Origin: Dyadobacter subterraneus
GTDB taxonomy: Bacteria > Bacteroidota > Bacteroidia > Cytophagales > Spirosomataceae
DNA length: 64,000 bases
Assembly (NCBI RefSeq): GCF_015221875.1
Contig: NZ_JACYGY010000001.1
Coordinates: 3,946,501-4,010,500 of the forward strand
Direction: 5' to 3'
In this document: piece by piece, positions 46,731-55,383 of the stretch
How the letters are laid out: every line of letters begins with the position of its first letter
Numbering within the stretch: the first letter of the stretch is position 1
Translations under genes and position numbers: made by a program
Notes under the pieces: generated by a model
The model's database searches: none
Seen by the model: only the letters and a program-made list of their open reading frames with translations
Told to the model about the DNA's origin: nothing

Positions 46731-47519
46731 ATGAGTACGATTTTACAATGTTTTATCATAGATGACGAGCCTGGTGCTCGCGAAGTCATCAGAAAATTTG
46801 TTGCACGTGTGCCCTTTTTAGAAGTAGTCGGTGAATTTGGAAATGCGGTGGATGCCCTTTTCCAGATGCAGCGGCTTAAACCTGATTTGATATTCCTTGA
46901 TGTGGAAATGCCGGAAATGAACGGTTTTGAATTCATCCGCTCATTGAAAGGAAATATGCGCCCAAAAATATTAATGTTTTCAGCATACTCCGATTACGCA
47001 TTGGAAGGTTTTGAACACGAAGTGACTGACTATCTGCTCAAACCGGTATCTTTTGAAAGATTTATACGAGCCATTAACCGGGTTACGGAGTTATTGGCAC
47101 TCAAAACGGACAATACAGAAATACGACAACCGGATCTTTCTGCAAACATGCCTTTGAAGCTGCCGTCACCAACCAAAAGAGAACAAAATGGCAGTGATTT
47201 TCTGTTGATTAAGGAAGATAAAAAGCTTGTCAGGGTTATTCCGGAAGAAATTCTTCTTATTGAGGCGATGAAAGATTACATCAAAATCTTTCTCCCCGGC
47301 AAAACGATCGTCACCCTGAATACCATGACTAAAATGGAAACCATGCTTCCGGAAAACCGTTTTATACGGGTTAACCGTTCTAATATTATAAGGATCAACG
47401 CCATTGAAGAAATAGATGGAAATCAGATTACAACCATAGATGGCAAAAAAGTAGACATTGGTGTCACTTACAGAGAAGTTGTGCTTGAAGCTTTAAAAAA
47501 AGCAGCTGAAAATAAATAA
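46731..47519 (+). CDS. LytTR-family response regulator
   Basis: The 262-residue product has a receiver (D11/D12 in FIIDDEPGARE, phosphoacceptor D57 in IFLDVEMPEMNG, lysine in YLLKPVS) and a C-terminal LytTR domain (IEAMKDYIKIFL, FIRVNRSNIIRI). The kinase gene follows 7 bases downstream, an order reversed from the operon at 6.2 kb. Its position just before the lanthipeptide-like operon and the CGACCA repeats upstream of both units suggest it controls peptide production. Confidence 0.93.
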   Translation: MSTILQCFIIDDEPGAREVIRKFVARVPFLEVVGEFGNAVDALFQMQRLKPDLIFLDVEMPEMNGFEFIRSLKGNMRPKILMFSAYSDYALEGFEHEVTDYLLKPVSFERFIRAINRVTELLALKTDNTEIRQPDLSANMPLKLPSPTKREQNGSDFLLIKEDKKLVRVIPEEILLIEAMKDYIKIFLPGKTIVTLNTMTKMETMLPENRFIRVNRSNIIRINAIEEIDGNQITTIDGKKVDIGVTYREVVLEALKKAAENK

Positions 47520-47526
47520 AATCCGG

Positions 47527-48702
47527 ATGAAAAATAAAATCAGTTTGCAGGCTATATTCGATAATAAAAAAGCCGGGATCATTATTTTTCATCTTTGTTT
47601 ATGCATTCTTACCTGGATTATCAGTAAATATTTTTCGGTAGGGCCATTCACAAGAGATAATTTATTCATTACGAATATCTTATGCACAATTTTCTTCTTT
47701 CAAACCTTATTTATTTACTACTGTTTCAGCCTTTTTATTTTCCCCAGATATCTTTACAAGAAGAAGGTCATTCCATTCATACTGAGCTTTTTAGTTATTT
47801 TTCTTCTGGTTTACTGGTGTAATTATTTTTCAATCCGTCAGCTTCTTCCATATAGTAATGGCTATGCATCTGGCAAATATCAGGATGTATGGATACAGAA
47901 GGTTTACGGCTTGTTTTTAATACAAGCCGGATGGTTTGGTTGTTTTACAATGCCGAAAGTGGCTTCCTGGAATTTCTGGTACAGCTTTGAGGTCCCTACT
48001 ATTTACCTGAGTATCAAATATTTCAGGGATACGATTGAGTTTCAAAGAAATAATATGATGCTCAAAAACAATAACCTGGCTTTGGAAAGAGATAATCTGG
48101 CATTAGAACTTGGCTTTTTAAAATCTCAAATTAATCCGCACTTTTTGTTTAATACCCTCAACAGTATTTATAACCGGACTTTGGATGTGGATGATCAGGC
48201 TTCGGACCTGGTTCTTAAACTGTCCGGTTTAATGCGTTATAGTTTGTATGGCGTCAATGAAGACAGAGTACCTTTAATTGAAGAAATTGAATACATCGAA
48301 AATTACCTGGATCTTGAAAAATACCGTCATTCTTCCGATCTTGTTAAAATTTCGATGGATACTGAGGGCATTACCGAAAGACACAAAATTGCTCCCCTGC
48401 TTTTGATTTCTCTTGTTGAAAATGCATTTAAGCATGGAGTCAATTTAAGTATCAAATCATCTTACGTCCACATTTCAGTACTTGTGGAAAACGACACGCT
48501 GTACTTTACTGTACAAAACAGTCTTCCTGAAAACAGTAAGACACCTATTGTGATTACCCCTTCTAAAAAATCCGGCGGTATAGGTCTTTCCAATACCCGT
48601 AAACGCCTCAGCATGCTGTACCCTGACGTACATGAGCTCACTTTTCAAAAAACTGAACTGGAATACGAGGTAACCCTTCAAATATTTCTTAATGCAGACT
48701 GA
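47527..48702 (+). CDS. LytS-type sensor histidine kinase
   Basis: The 391-residue product has four to five membrane helices in residues 15-165, a short coiled coil with repeated NNLALERDN units, and a His_kinase domain with H205 in QINPHFLFNTLNS, LLISLVENAFKHG and GGIGLSNTRKRLSMLY. It is the partner of the preceding LytTR regulator. The region between helices includes a 60-residue loop with YSNGYASGKYQD that could face the periplasm and sense a peptide. The last gene before the RiPP operon. Confidence 0.92.
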   Translation: MKNKISLQAIFDNKKAGIIIFHLCLCILTWIISKYFSVGPFTRDNLFITNILCTIFFFQTLFIYYCFSLFIFPRYLYKKKVIPFILSFLVIFLLVYWCNYFSIRQLLPYSNGYASGKYQDVWIQKVYGLFLIQAGWFGCFTMPKVASWNFWYSFEVPTIYLSIKYFRDTIEFQRNNMMLKNNNLALERDNLALELGFLKSQINPHFLFNTLNSIYNRTLDVDDQASDLVLKLSGLMRYSLYGVNEDRVPLIEEIEYIENYLDLEKYRHSSDLVKISMDTEGITERHKIAPLLLISLVENAFKHGVNLSIKSSYVHISVLVENDTLYFTVQNSLPENSKTPIVITPSKKSGGIGLSNTRKRLSMLYPDVHELTFQKTELEYEVTLQIFLNAD

Positions 48703-48709
48703 TAGTATT

Positions 48710-48736
48710 TTACCGACCAATAAATTTTATCGGTAA
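48710..48736 (+). promoter_or_regulatory. Inverted repeat with a CGACCA copy before the peptide gene
   Basis: TTACCGA at 48710-48716 pairs with TCGGTAA at 48730-48736. It contains CGACCAAT (48714-48721), shared with the repeat ahead of the LytTR gene. It sits just after the kinase stop and 150 bases before the peptide start. Operator or weak terminator are both possible. Confidence 0.35.
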
Positions 48737-48885
48737 TAGTTTGCCGCTTATCGAAAAACGCCTCCCATTACGTCTAAATAATTAAAAATGGCTGGAGAGA
48801 AACACTAGCTTCGTTTCATCATTCAGTCACAAAGAAGGCTGTATGATTTTAAATATTAATTTATACTTTAAAATCTTACATACCC

Positions 48886-49023
48886 ATGCAATCAAAATCC
48901 ACAACTTCCGCATCTGTTAGCAAACGTCTTGTTCTTAAAAAAGAGAGAATCACTTCACTAAGTGCAAAGAACAGCGCCCAGCAATCAAAAGATAACACAG
49001 GCATGACCTCATTCTTACTGTGA
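48886..49023 (+). CDS. Lanthipeptide-type precursor peptide, cysteine-free
   Basis: A 45-residue ATG-started frame ends in TGA 49021-49023. The leader-like part SKRLVLKKERITSLS matches the LxLKKExIxxL pattern common in Bacteroidota class I lanthipeptide precursors. The remainder (SAKNSAQQSKDNTGMTSFLL) is rich in Ser and Thr, with 15 hydroxyl residues overall, but there is no cysteine anywhere. Ring formation by lanthionine is therefore not possible within this peptide alone. The stop overlaps the GTG of the next gene by four bases (GTGA), and a LanB-type dehydratase follows. I infer a substrate for dehydration; alternatives are a decayed precursor or a small regulatory peptide. Confidence 0.7.
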   Translation: MQSKSTTSASVSKRLVLKKERITSLSAKNSAQQSKDNTGMTSFLL

Positions 49024-49454
49024 ACGCGGTAAACTGGTCGAACACCATTGAATCCAGTTTTCAAATAACTCCAAAGCCGGTGTACAGATGTATTCTTATC
49101 AAAAAGTGGTGGCTTGCCGATAGCTTTCTGGAAAGTTTCATACGCCGTACGAGTTGCCTTGAACTTACCTGGTCTGGTGCATATTCGGCAGAGGCATTGA
49201 GCACGCTGCAGACAGGATCTTATGACCTTGTTTTTGCAAGTTTGCCTTCACCTGAAATGACGGTTCCTGAAAGTATTTTATCGGAACTCCGTAAACAACA
49301 GGCGCTTATCATTTCAGCTTCATATCCGGAATATCTTTTTTCAGGATATGGATTGGATCCGTTATACTTTTTGAAAGAACCATTCCCCCCTGCGAATCTT
49401 CAAAGGGCTTTGGAAAAATTCAGAGACATTGCTTTTTGTCGTAAAAGCGCCTGA
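49020..49454 (+). CDS. Degenerate receiver-domain protein (pseudo-receiver) in the peptide operon
   Basis: The 144-residue product starts at a GTG overlapping the peptide stop. From residue 20 it follows the receiver domain of LytTR regulators: CILIKKWWLADSFLESFI, LTWSGAYSAEALSTL, YDLVFASLPSPEM, ISASYPEYLF, FLKEPFPPANLQRAL. The acidic pair is replaced by K28/K29 and the phosphoacceptor aspartate by S74; only the lysine near KEPF remains. There is no DNA-binding domain. It cannot be phosphorylated in the normal way, so it probably acts as a protein-binding or decoy module. Coupling to the peptide gene is the strongest hint of shared function. Confidence 0.7.
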   Translation: MNAVNWSNTIESSFQITPKPVYRCILIKKWWLADSFLESFIRRTSCLELTWSGAYSAEALSTLQTGSYDLVFASLPSPEMTVPESILSELRKQQALIISASYPEYLFSGYGLDPLYFLKEPFPPANLQRALEKFRDIAFCRKSA

Positions 49455-49559
49455 ATATAAAAATCGGGCAGTGGCAATAAGTGAAAATTGTTTTAGATTG
49501 TTATCTTGCAACAGTTAGATCCTATTTTTTGACATATAATTCACCAGTGCCGTCACCTC

Positions 49560-52500
49560 ATGCTTTCTCACTTTGGCCTGTTCATGCTTCGGCGACCACT
49601 TATTGCCGTTGATCAGCTTGAGAAATTTCATCAGGAACTTTTAATCAATAAAAGTTCTGATATACTTAGGGAATGGTACTCTGGAAACACTGGAGCTCAG
49701 GAAGCAATTTATCTTGCATCAGGTGTTTTGTATGAAAGGTTTATCAAATGGCTGACGGGTGAAAAAGTCTCAGAAACTGATAAACTTGAAATTACACTCT
49801 ACAAATATCTGGTGAGGATGAGTACGCGTTGTACTCCCTACGGTTTTTTTGCACTGGCTTCGACCGGCATTATCAGTGCTGAAACTGACATGCGCATTTC
49901 TGAACAGGATGTGCTGATCAAGCATACACGCCTGGATATGGAATGCCTGATCGCTATTAAAGAATGGCTGATCAGACAACAAAGTGTGCGTATGCAGCTT
50001 ACCTTATCAGTAAACAGCTCGCTTTATGCAGCTGGTGAGGATTTTAGATATATTGAGCAAGTTGTCGACAAGGAACGCAGAAGCTATTTTGTCAGCTCCT
50101 TGGAAGGCGATGAATATTTACGATTGATTTTAGACCGCGCCCGGAATGGTGTGAAAATTCCCGAGCTTATAGCCTTGCTGCAAAGCCACACGATTGAAGC
50201 TGTGGAAGCTTATGATTTTATCGACGAATTAATCGAAAATAGGATACTGGTAACCGAGCTCGAACCGAATGTAACCGGTGCCGGCTATCTGGATACGATG
50301 ATTGAGAAAATTTCTCATTTGGATCATACTTATCTGCTCACAGGACATCTCAATGCTTTGCTGCAACTTCTTAACCAGCAAGACAATAGAGTCCGGATGT
50401 ACCAGGCACTTCAGGAAAAGCTCGACTTTCTTGGCATTCCTACAATTAAAAAAGATCTTGTACATGTGGATACCGTTGCACTCAGCACGGTGAATCATTT
50501 GTCGGATAAAACAATATCGACGATAACAAGACAGCTTTCCCGTTTATTTGTTTTAAACAGACCAAAAAAAAACCGGGATATTGAGGAGTTCAAAAAAAGA
50601 TTTCAGGATCGGTATCAGCAGCAGGAAGCAGTACTTACAACCGTGCTGGATCATCAAACCGGCATAGGTTATGGCCTTCAAAGTACGCTTGGAGCCAGCT
50701 ACACGCCAATGATCGAAGAACTTTCTTTTCCAAAAAACCAGAAAAAACAGACAGCAGAATATCCCGAATGGTGGCAAAATCTGCTCATTGATAAATACAC
50801 GCTTTTTTTAAAAAACCAGTTATCCGAAATCGAACTTACCGATGCTGACCTAAGTGCTCTTGAAGATTTTAAAAAAGAAGAAAAGGTAAAATCTTCATCG
50901 CTGCCTTACAGCTTTTATACACTGGGAAATCTATTGGCAGAATCTGTCGAAGCTGTCGACCAGGGGGATTTTATGTTTAATCTTTTAACGTGCAGCGGCC
51001 CCTCTGCCGTCAATATTCTAAGTCGTTTTCATGATGCAGACCCTGCGTTGAGTAAGCAGCTTTTGCAATGCGCCCAATTGGAGGAGCAAAACAGTCCGGA
51101 TGTGATTTTTGCAGAAATTGTTCACTGCCCCGACTCAGGAGCTGGCAATATTATGACACGTCCTGTCCTGCATCGCTATGAAATTCCTTACATGGGAAAA
51201 TCTTCTGTGGACGAAGATTTTCAGATTCCTATTGAGGATTTGATGATTTCAATCGTGAATGAGAAAATTATCCTCCGTTCCAAAAGGTTAAATAAACGCA
51301 TTATCCCGCGGCTGTCCAATGCACATAATTTCACGAAAGGACTTCCGATTTACAAGTTTTTGTGTGAACTACAATTGCAGGATTCAGAGCTCAATATGCA
51401 ATGGGACTGGGCAATTTTTGGCAATCAACGGCACCTTCCCCGTGTAAAATATAAAAACATTATTCTCAGCAGACAAAGCTGGCTGCTGGAGGAACATGTT
51501 TTTAATTCTTCGCACCCGAATCATGTTGCAGACAAGCTTGCTGCTATGGGCTTGCCGACGCAGTTTGTTATTACCTCGGGTGATAATGAACTTTTGATTG
51601 ACACACGCATTCATCTTTCTTTGCAGATTTTGATGCAGGAAGTAACTAAGCAAAAGGAAATACGCGTTTTTGAAACGTTATTTTCAACAGATAATAGCTT
51701 TTTACGTAAGGATGATTTCCGGTTTGCAAACGAAATCGTTATTCCTCTTTGTAATCCGCAGGCAGCCCCTTTAAAGGGAATACAAAATAAAATTCCAAAG
51801 ACAATTCCCCAGCGAAGTTTTTCTGTTGGCAGCGATTGGCTGTATTTCAAGATTTATTGTGAAGAAAAATCTTCTGACAAACTGCTGCTTTTACTTCATC
51901 CATTCATCAACAAATTGGTACAAAAAAAAGTTATTACACAATTTTTCTTTGTCCGTTACCAGGATCCAGATTATCATTTAAGACTTCGTTTCCGGGGAGT
52001 AGCTCCGGAAGGCTTTTATCATCAGGTGATTGATGGTGTAAAAGAAATGCTCGAAAAGTACGTCCAAAACGGTCTTGTTTATAAAATACAGCTTGGTACT
52101 TACGAACGGGAACTGGAACGATATAGCTATGAAGGCATAGAAATCTGCGAGAATTTATTTCATCTGGATAGCATGGATTTTTTAGAATCCATTTCATCCT
52201 TTGAAGATATCCCTGATGAAATCGCCCGGTTTGAACTTTCAATCCGGAGAATTAATATGCTGTTAAGCAACTCCGGACTGGATCTCTCCTCATGTGCTGA
52301 TCTCATGGAAAATCTTAAAGAGAATTTTTTCAATGAATTTGAAGGTAATTCTACGCTGCGTAAACAACTGGGCATGCATTATCGCAATTTCAAAGAAATC
52401 ATAGATCAGGTATTTGAATCCGGTGCAACCGATTTGAATCAGGAAATCAAAGGCGGCCTGGCCGAACTTTCCGATATCCTACCAGGTCGTACAGAATATT

Positions 52501-52643
52501 TTTCCATACTCAGCAGCCTGATTCACATGAGTGTAAACCGCACCTTTAATACAAAACAGCGTGCTTACGAGCTGATTATATACCATTGTCTTGCCAAGCA
52601 TTACGATTCTCTGAATGCCCGGCAATCCAAAGTCAAAGCTTAA
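49560..52643 (+). CDS. LanB-type lanthipeptide dehydratase, full length
   Basis: The 1027-residue product is a complete LanB. It has a glutamylation (Lant_dehydr_N) part with FMLRRPLIAVDQLEKF at the start, RCTPYGFFALASTG near residue 90, LLTCSGPSAVNILSRF, and IIPRLSNAHNFTKGLP near 585. The elimination (SpaB C-terminal/thiopeptide-type) domain runs from about residue 755, with DWLYFKIYCEE and DPDYHLRLRFRG. LanB enzymes use glutamyl-tRNA to dehydrate Ser and Thr in a leader-bound peptide. It is the third gene of the operon after peptide and pseudo-receiver. No LanC, transporter or protease follows; the next gene is convergent. Confidence 0.9.
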   Translation: MLSHFGLFMLRRPLIAVDQLEKFHQELLINKSSDILREWYSGNTGAQEAIYLASGVLYERFIKWLTGEKVSETDKLEITLYKYLVRMSTRCTPYGFFALASTGIISAETDMRISEQDVLIKHTRLDMECLIAIKEWLIRQQSVRMQLTLSVNSSLYAAGEDFRYIEQVVDKERRSYFVSSLEGDEYLRLILDRARNGVKIPELIALLQSHTIEAVEAYDFIDELIENRILVTELEPNVTGAGYLDTMIEKISHLDHTYLLTGHLNALLQLLNQQDNRVRMYQALQEKLDFLGIPTIKKDLVHVDTVALSTVNHLSDKTISTITRQLSRLFVLNRPKKNRDIEEFKKRFQDRYQQQEAVLTTVLDHQTGIGYGLQSTLGASYTPMIEELSFPKNQKKQTAEYPEWWQNLLIDKYTLFLKNQLSEIELTDADLSALEDFKKEEKVKSSSLPYSFYTLGNLLAESVEAVDQGDFMFNLLTCSGPSAVNILSRFHDADPALSKQLLQCAQLEEQNSPDVIFAEIVHCPDSGAGNIMTRPVLHRYEIPYMGKSSVDEDFQIPIEDLMISIVNEKIILRSKRLNKRIIPRLSNAHNFTKGLPIYKFLCELQLQDSELNMQWDWAIFGNQRHLPRVKYKNIILSRQSWLLEEHVFNSSHPNHVADKLAAMGLPTQFVITSGDNELLIDTRIHLSLQILMQEVTKQKEIRVFETLFSTDNSFLRKDDFRFANEIVIPLCNPQAAPLKGIQNKIPKTIPQRSFSVGSDWLYFKIYCEEKSSDKLLLLLHPFINKLVQKKVITQFFFVRYQDPDYHLRLRFRGVAPEGFYHQVIDGVKEMLEKYVQNGLVYKIQLGTYERELERYSYEGIEICENLFHLDSMDFLESISSFEDIPDEIARFELSIRRINMLLSNSGLDLSSCADLMENLKENFFNEFEGNSTLRKQLGMHYRNFKEIIDQVFESGATDLNQEIKGGLAELSDILPGRTEYFSILSSLIHMSVNRTFNTKQRAYELIIYHCLAKHYDSLNARQSKVKA

Positions 52644-54949
52644 TGTGACGACATAACCTTGTCAGCATTAAAAAGTGTGATCGTAAAAGTTGTGCCTACC
52701 TCAGGCTCGCTTATAAGATTAATAGTTCCTCCCATGGCCTCAATCTGGCTTTTTGTAATAAACAGTCCAATACCCTGAGCGTCCTGATTGCCATGAAAAG
52801 TTCTGTAAAGTCCAAATACTTTATCACCGTATTTTTTCAAATCAATTCCCCTGCCATTATCCCTGATACAGATTTCAACAAAACTTCCTGTCGTTCTGGC
52901 CAATACATCAATGTGAAGAGGCCTATTGGCGGCTCTGTATTTAATAGCGTTAGATAAAAGATTGATCAGAATACTTTCCAGATAAGAAGCTGTACCGGTA
53001 ACATTGATGTCTTTGCTAATTTCCAGACTTACCATGGTACCACTTTCAAGAATAAAAGCGCTGAGATTTGCCATGCACTGTTCAACAAATTTCAAAACAT
53101 TTAAACTAGCAGCATTTTTCTCGCTTGAATAATTCACCGATACGATATCTTTCAAATTCCCGATCGTTGAAAGCAGATTATTTGTAGCCTTTTCAAGCAT
53201 AGGATAGTATTCATTATCTGCGGCTTGCGGAAACTCGTTGCGAAGCAATTCCAGCAGCATGCTGATATTGCCGGCGTTAGAACGAAGATTATGTGAAACG
53301 ATATTGGCAAAATCCAGAAGTCTTCTGTTTTGGTGTTGGGCCATATCCAGAAGTGACTTGACATTTGTCTCAGCCTCTTTAAGTTGTGACATATCAAAGA
53401 AAACGAAAAGATATCCTTTGGGTATTCCAAGATAATCCCTGACGGTTGTGACGGTGACACTCGCCGAAAACTCCGAGGCATCTTTTCTTATAAATGTCCA
53501 TTCACGAGTGTCAAAATTTGAGCTGTCTACACTGCCGACAAGCAGCTCAAAACCTTTTGGAACAGCGTTTAAATTTTCAGAAACCACTCTTTCAAGAAGC
53601 TGTTGTTCAGAATAAAAAATTTCAGGCGTTTTCTTTCCTACAAGTTCGTTTTCGCTGTATCCCAAAAGATTTTCCGCGCCGACATTAAATATCTCTATTG
53701 TCCCGTTAAGGTGAGTTTCAATAATTCCAACCTGAGTACTGGCATCTAAAATCGCTTTCAAACGATCATTGGTTTTCTGCAAACGCAGTTCAAGAAGTTT
53801 TCTCTCCGTAATATTATTTATTTGTGATATAAAATGCAGCGGTTCTCCTCGGTCGCTTCGAACCATAGAAACGGAAAGTAGAACCCAAACGATACTTCCA
53901 TTTTTGTGGAGATACCGTTTCTCCATATTATAATTCTTTATCCTGCCATCCAAAAGCTCCTTCACCAACCCAAGATCCTCATCCAGATCATCCTCGTAAG
54001 TAATGTCCTGAAACGTCAGTTTTAATAGTTCATCCTGACTATAACCCAATAATTCACAAAGACTTTTATTAACCCTCAGCCACTTCCCGGCAAGACTTAG
54101 CAATGCCATGCCATTGGCTGCATGTTCAAAAGTCTGCCGGAACTGCTCTTCCTGAAGAGCTAAGTCGGCAATTATTTTATTTTTTTGATCAATATCCTGA
54201 ACAAGGCCAGAAATTCTTATGCATTTGTTGTTTTCATAGAAAGGTACTCCGATAAGTCTTACCCATTTCAAATTCCCCAGGTGTGTCAGGATCTGAAATT
54301 CCAGATCAAAAGTTTTGGCTTTTTTTTTAGCCTTATTGATAGCAGTGACAATCTGCAAAGCATTTCCTGCGCGGGAATAAAACTTTTTCAAATCATGAAA
54401 TCCAGGATTGTAACCTGACGGGGCCTGATGGATTTTGCCTGTTACAACACTCCAGCTTACTTTCATCAACCGCAAATCAAGTTCCCAGGAACCGATTAAA
54501 GCCGCCTGTTTGGTAATCTGTAAAAGCTCTTTATATTGTGCAAGCAAAAGTTCGCTTCTTTTCCGGCCCGAAATATCCTGATGTGAACACATCATCCGTT
54601 CAGGTTTACCTTCACTATTCCGGCTGACTATCTTTCCCTTATCCAAAACCCAAACCCAGTGACCCGATTTGTGTCGAAGCCTGACTTCCGTTTGATAAAG
54701 GCTGGTTTTCCCGTTTAAATGATCATCCAATGCAGCCACGGATGAAATCAAATCATCGGGATAAATCAGTTTTTGCCAACGATCTTTCACTACGGGCATC
54801 AATTCTTCCAGCCGGTAACCAAGTATCGCGGCCCAGTGCTCATTGTAAATCACTTCATTGGTTTGAATATTCCATTCCCACGTGCCAAGTTCGGATGCCT
54901 TAATTATATTCTCTAATCTGCTAATTCGCTCATGTAAATTTTCTGCCAT
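52640..54949 (-). CDS. Multi-PAS sensor histidine kinase
   Basis: The 769-residue soluble kinase has four PAS units (ASELGTWEWNIQ; KQAALIGSWELD; HAANGMALLS; DASTQVGIIE), each followed by a PAC-like segment, then a histidine kinase core with H553 in NIVSHNLRSNAGN, LLSNAIKYRA, IRDNGRGIDL and GIGLFITKSQ. The ATG at 54949 is chosen over a GTG at 55009, because an exact TAnnTTTG element lies between them. Its stop codon shares the four bases TTAA with the stop of the LanB gene, so the genes are tail to tail with no terminator. It may be unrelated to the peptide operon. Confidence 0.9.
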   Translation of the reverse strand: MAENLHERISRLENIIKASELGTWEWNIQTNEVIYNEHWAAILGYRLEELMPVVKDRWQKLIYPDDLISSVAALDDHLNGKTSLYQTEVRLRHKSGHWVWVLDKGKIVSRNSEGKPERMMCSHQDISGRKRSELLLAQYKELLQITKQAALIGSWELDLRLMKVSWSVVTGKIHQAPSGYNPGFHDLKKFYSRAGNALQIVTAINKAKKKAKTFDLEFQILTHLGNLKWVRLIGVPFYENNKCIRISGLVQDIDQKNKIIADLALQEEQFRQTFEHAANGMALLSLAGKWLRVNKSLCELLGYSQDELLKLTFQDITYEDDLDEDLGLVKELLDGRIKNYNMEKRYLHKNGSIVWVLLSVSMVRSDRGEPLHFISQINNITERKLLELRLQKTNDRLKAILDASTQVGIIETHLNGTIEIFNVGAENLLGYSENELVGKKTPEIFYSEQQLLERVVSENLNAVPKGFELLVGSVDSSNFDTREWTFIRKDASEFSASVTVTTVRDYLGIPKGYLFVFFDMSQLKEAETNVKSLLDMAQHQNRRLLDFANIVSHNLRSNAGNISMLLELLRNEFPQAADNEYYPMLEKATNNLLSTIGNLKDIVSVNYSSEKNAASLNVLKFVEQCMANLSAFILESGTMVSLEISKDINVTGTASYLESILINLLSNAIKYRAANRPLHIDVLARTTGSFVEICIRDNGRGIDLKKYGDKVFGLYRTFHGNQDAQGIGLFITKSQIEAMGGTINLISEPEVGTTFTITLFNADKVMSSH

Positions 54950-54978
54950 ATCTATAACGTTGTGCCTGGGTTGGGCTT

Positions 54979-54986
54979 CAAATATA
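54979..54986 (-). promoter_or_regulatory. -7 element of the PAS kinase gene
   Basis: Leftward TATATTTG matches TAnnTTTG exactly, 30 bases before the ATG at 54949. The -33 position holds only GTG (partial match). Confidence 0.45.
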
Positions 54987-55009
54987 AAAATTTCTGATTC
55001 TCTTATCAC

Positions 55010-55383
55010 GCAGATGCGCTCAATTAAAATCTACTAACTGTTTTATACTATTTGAAGCCGAAATTTATTCAGAAAATAAAGGTTAAAATGTGTTCACATC
55101 CATTATTGCAAAGATGCCAGCATTCCATTTCTTCAAATCAAATTATTGCTCACATGCATCTTCGTGGCATTTTTCTGTAAGTAAACATGTGCATTTTCAG
55201 TTTTTAATTCAATTTTCCAAGAATGATTGTTAAGCTATTTCTTTTTTTATAGATTTAAAATAGCCGCAGCAAAATACCGTGAGTTAACTCATTGGTTATT
55301 AAACCAGTTAATAAAAATTTGAAGATGCCACATCCAGGCTTCTGTACGGTACTCCTATAACTAATTACTAAACTCAACCACCA
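55010..55383. other. Intergenic region, no gene seen
   Basis: About 370 AT-rich bases between divergent genes. It shows no repeat, RNA gene or complete promoter consensus beyond the kinase -7 element. Confidence 0.4.
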
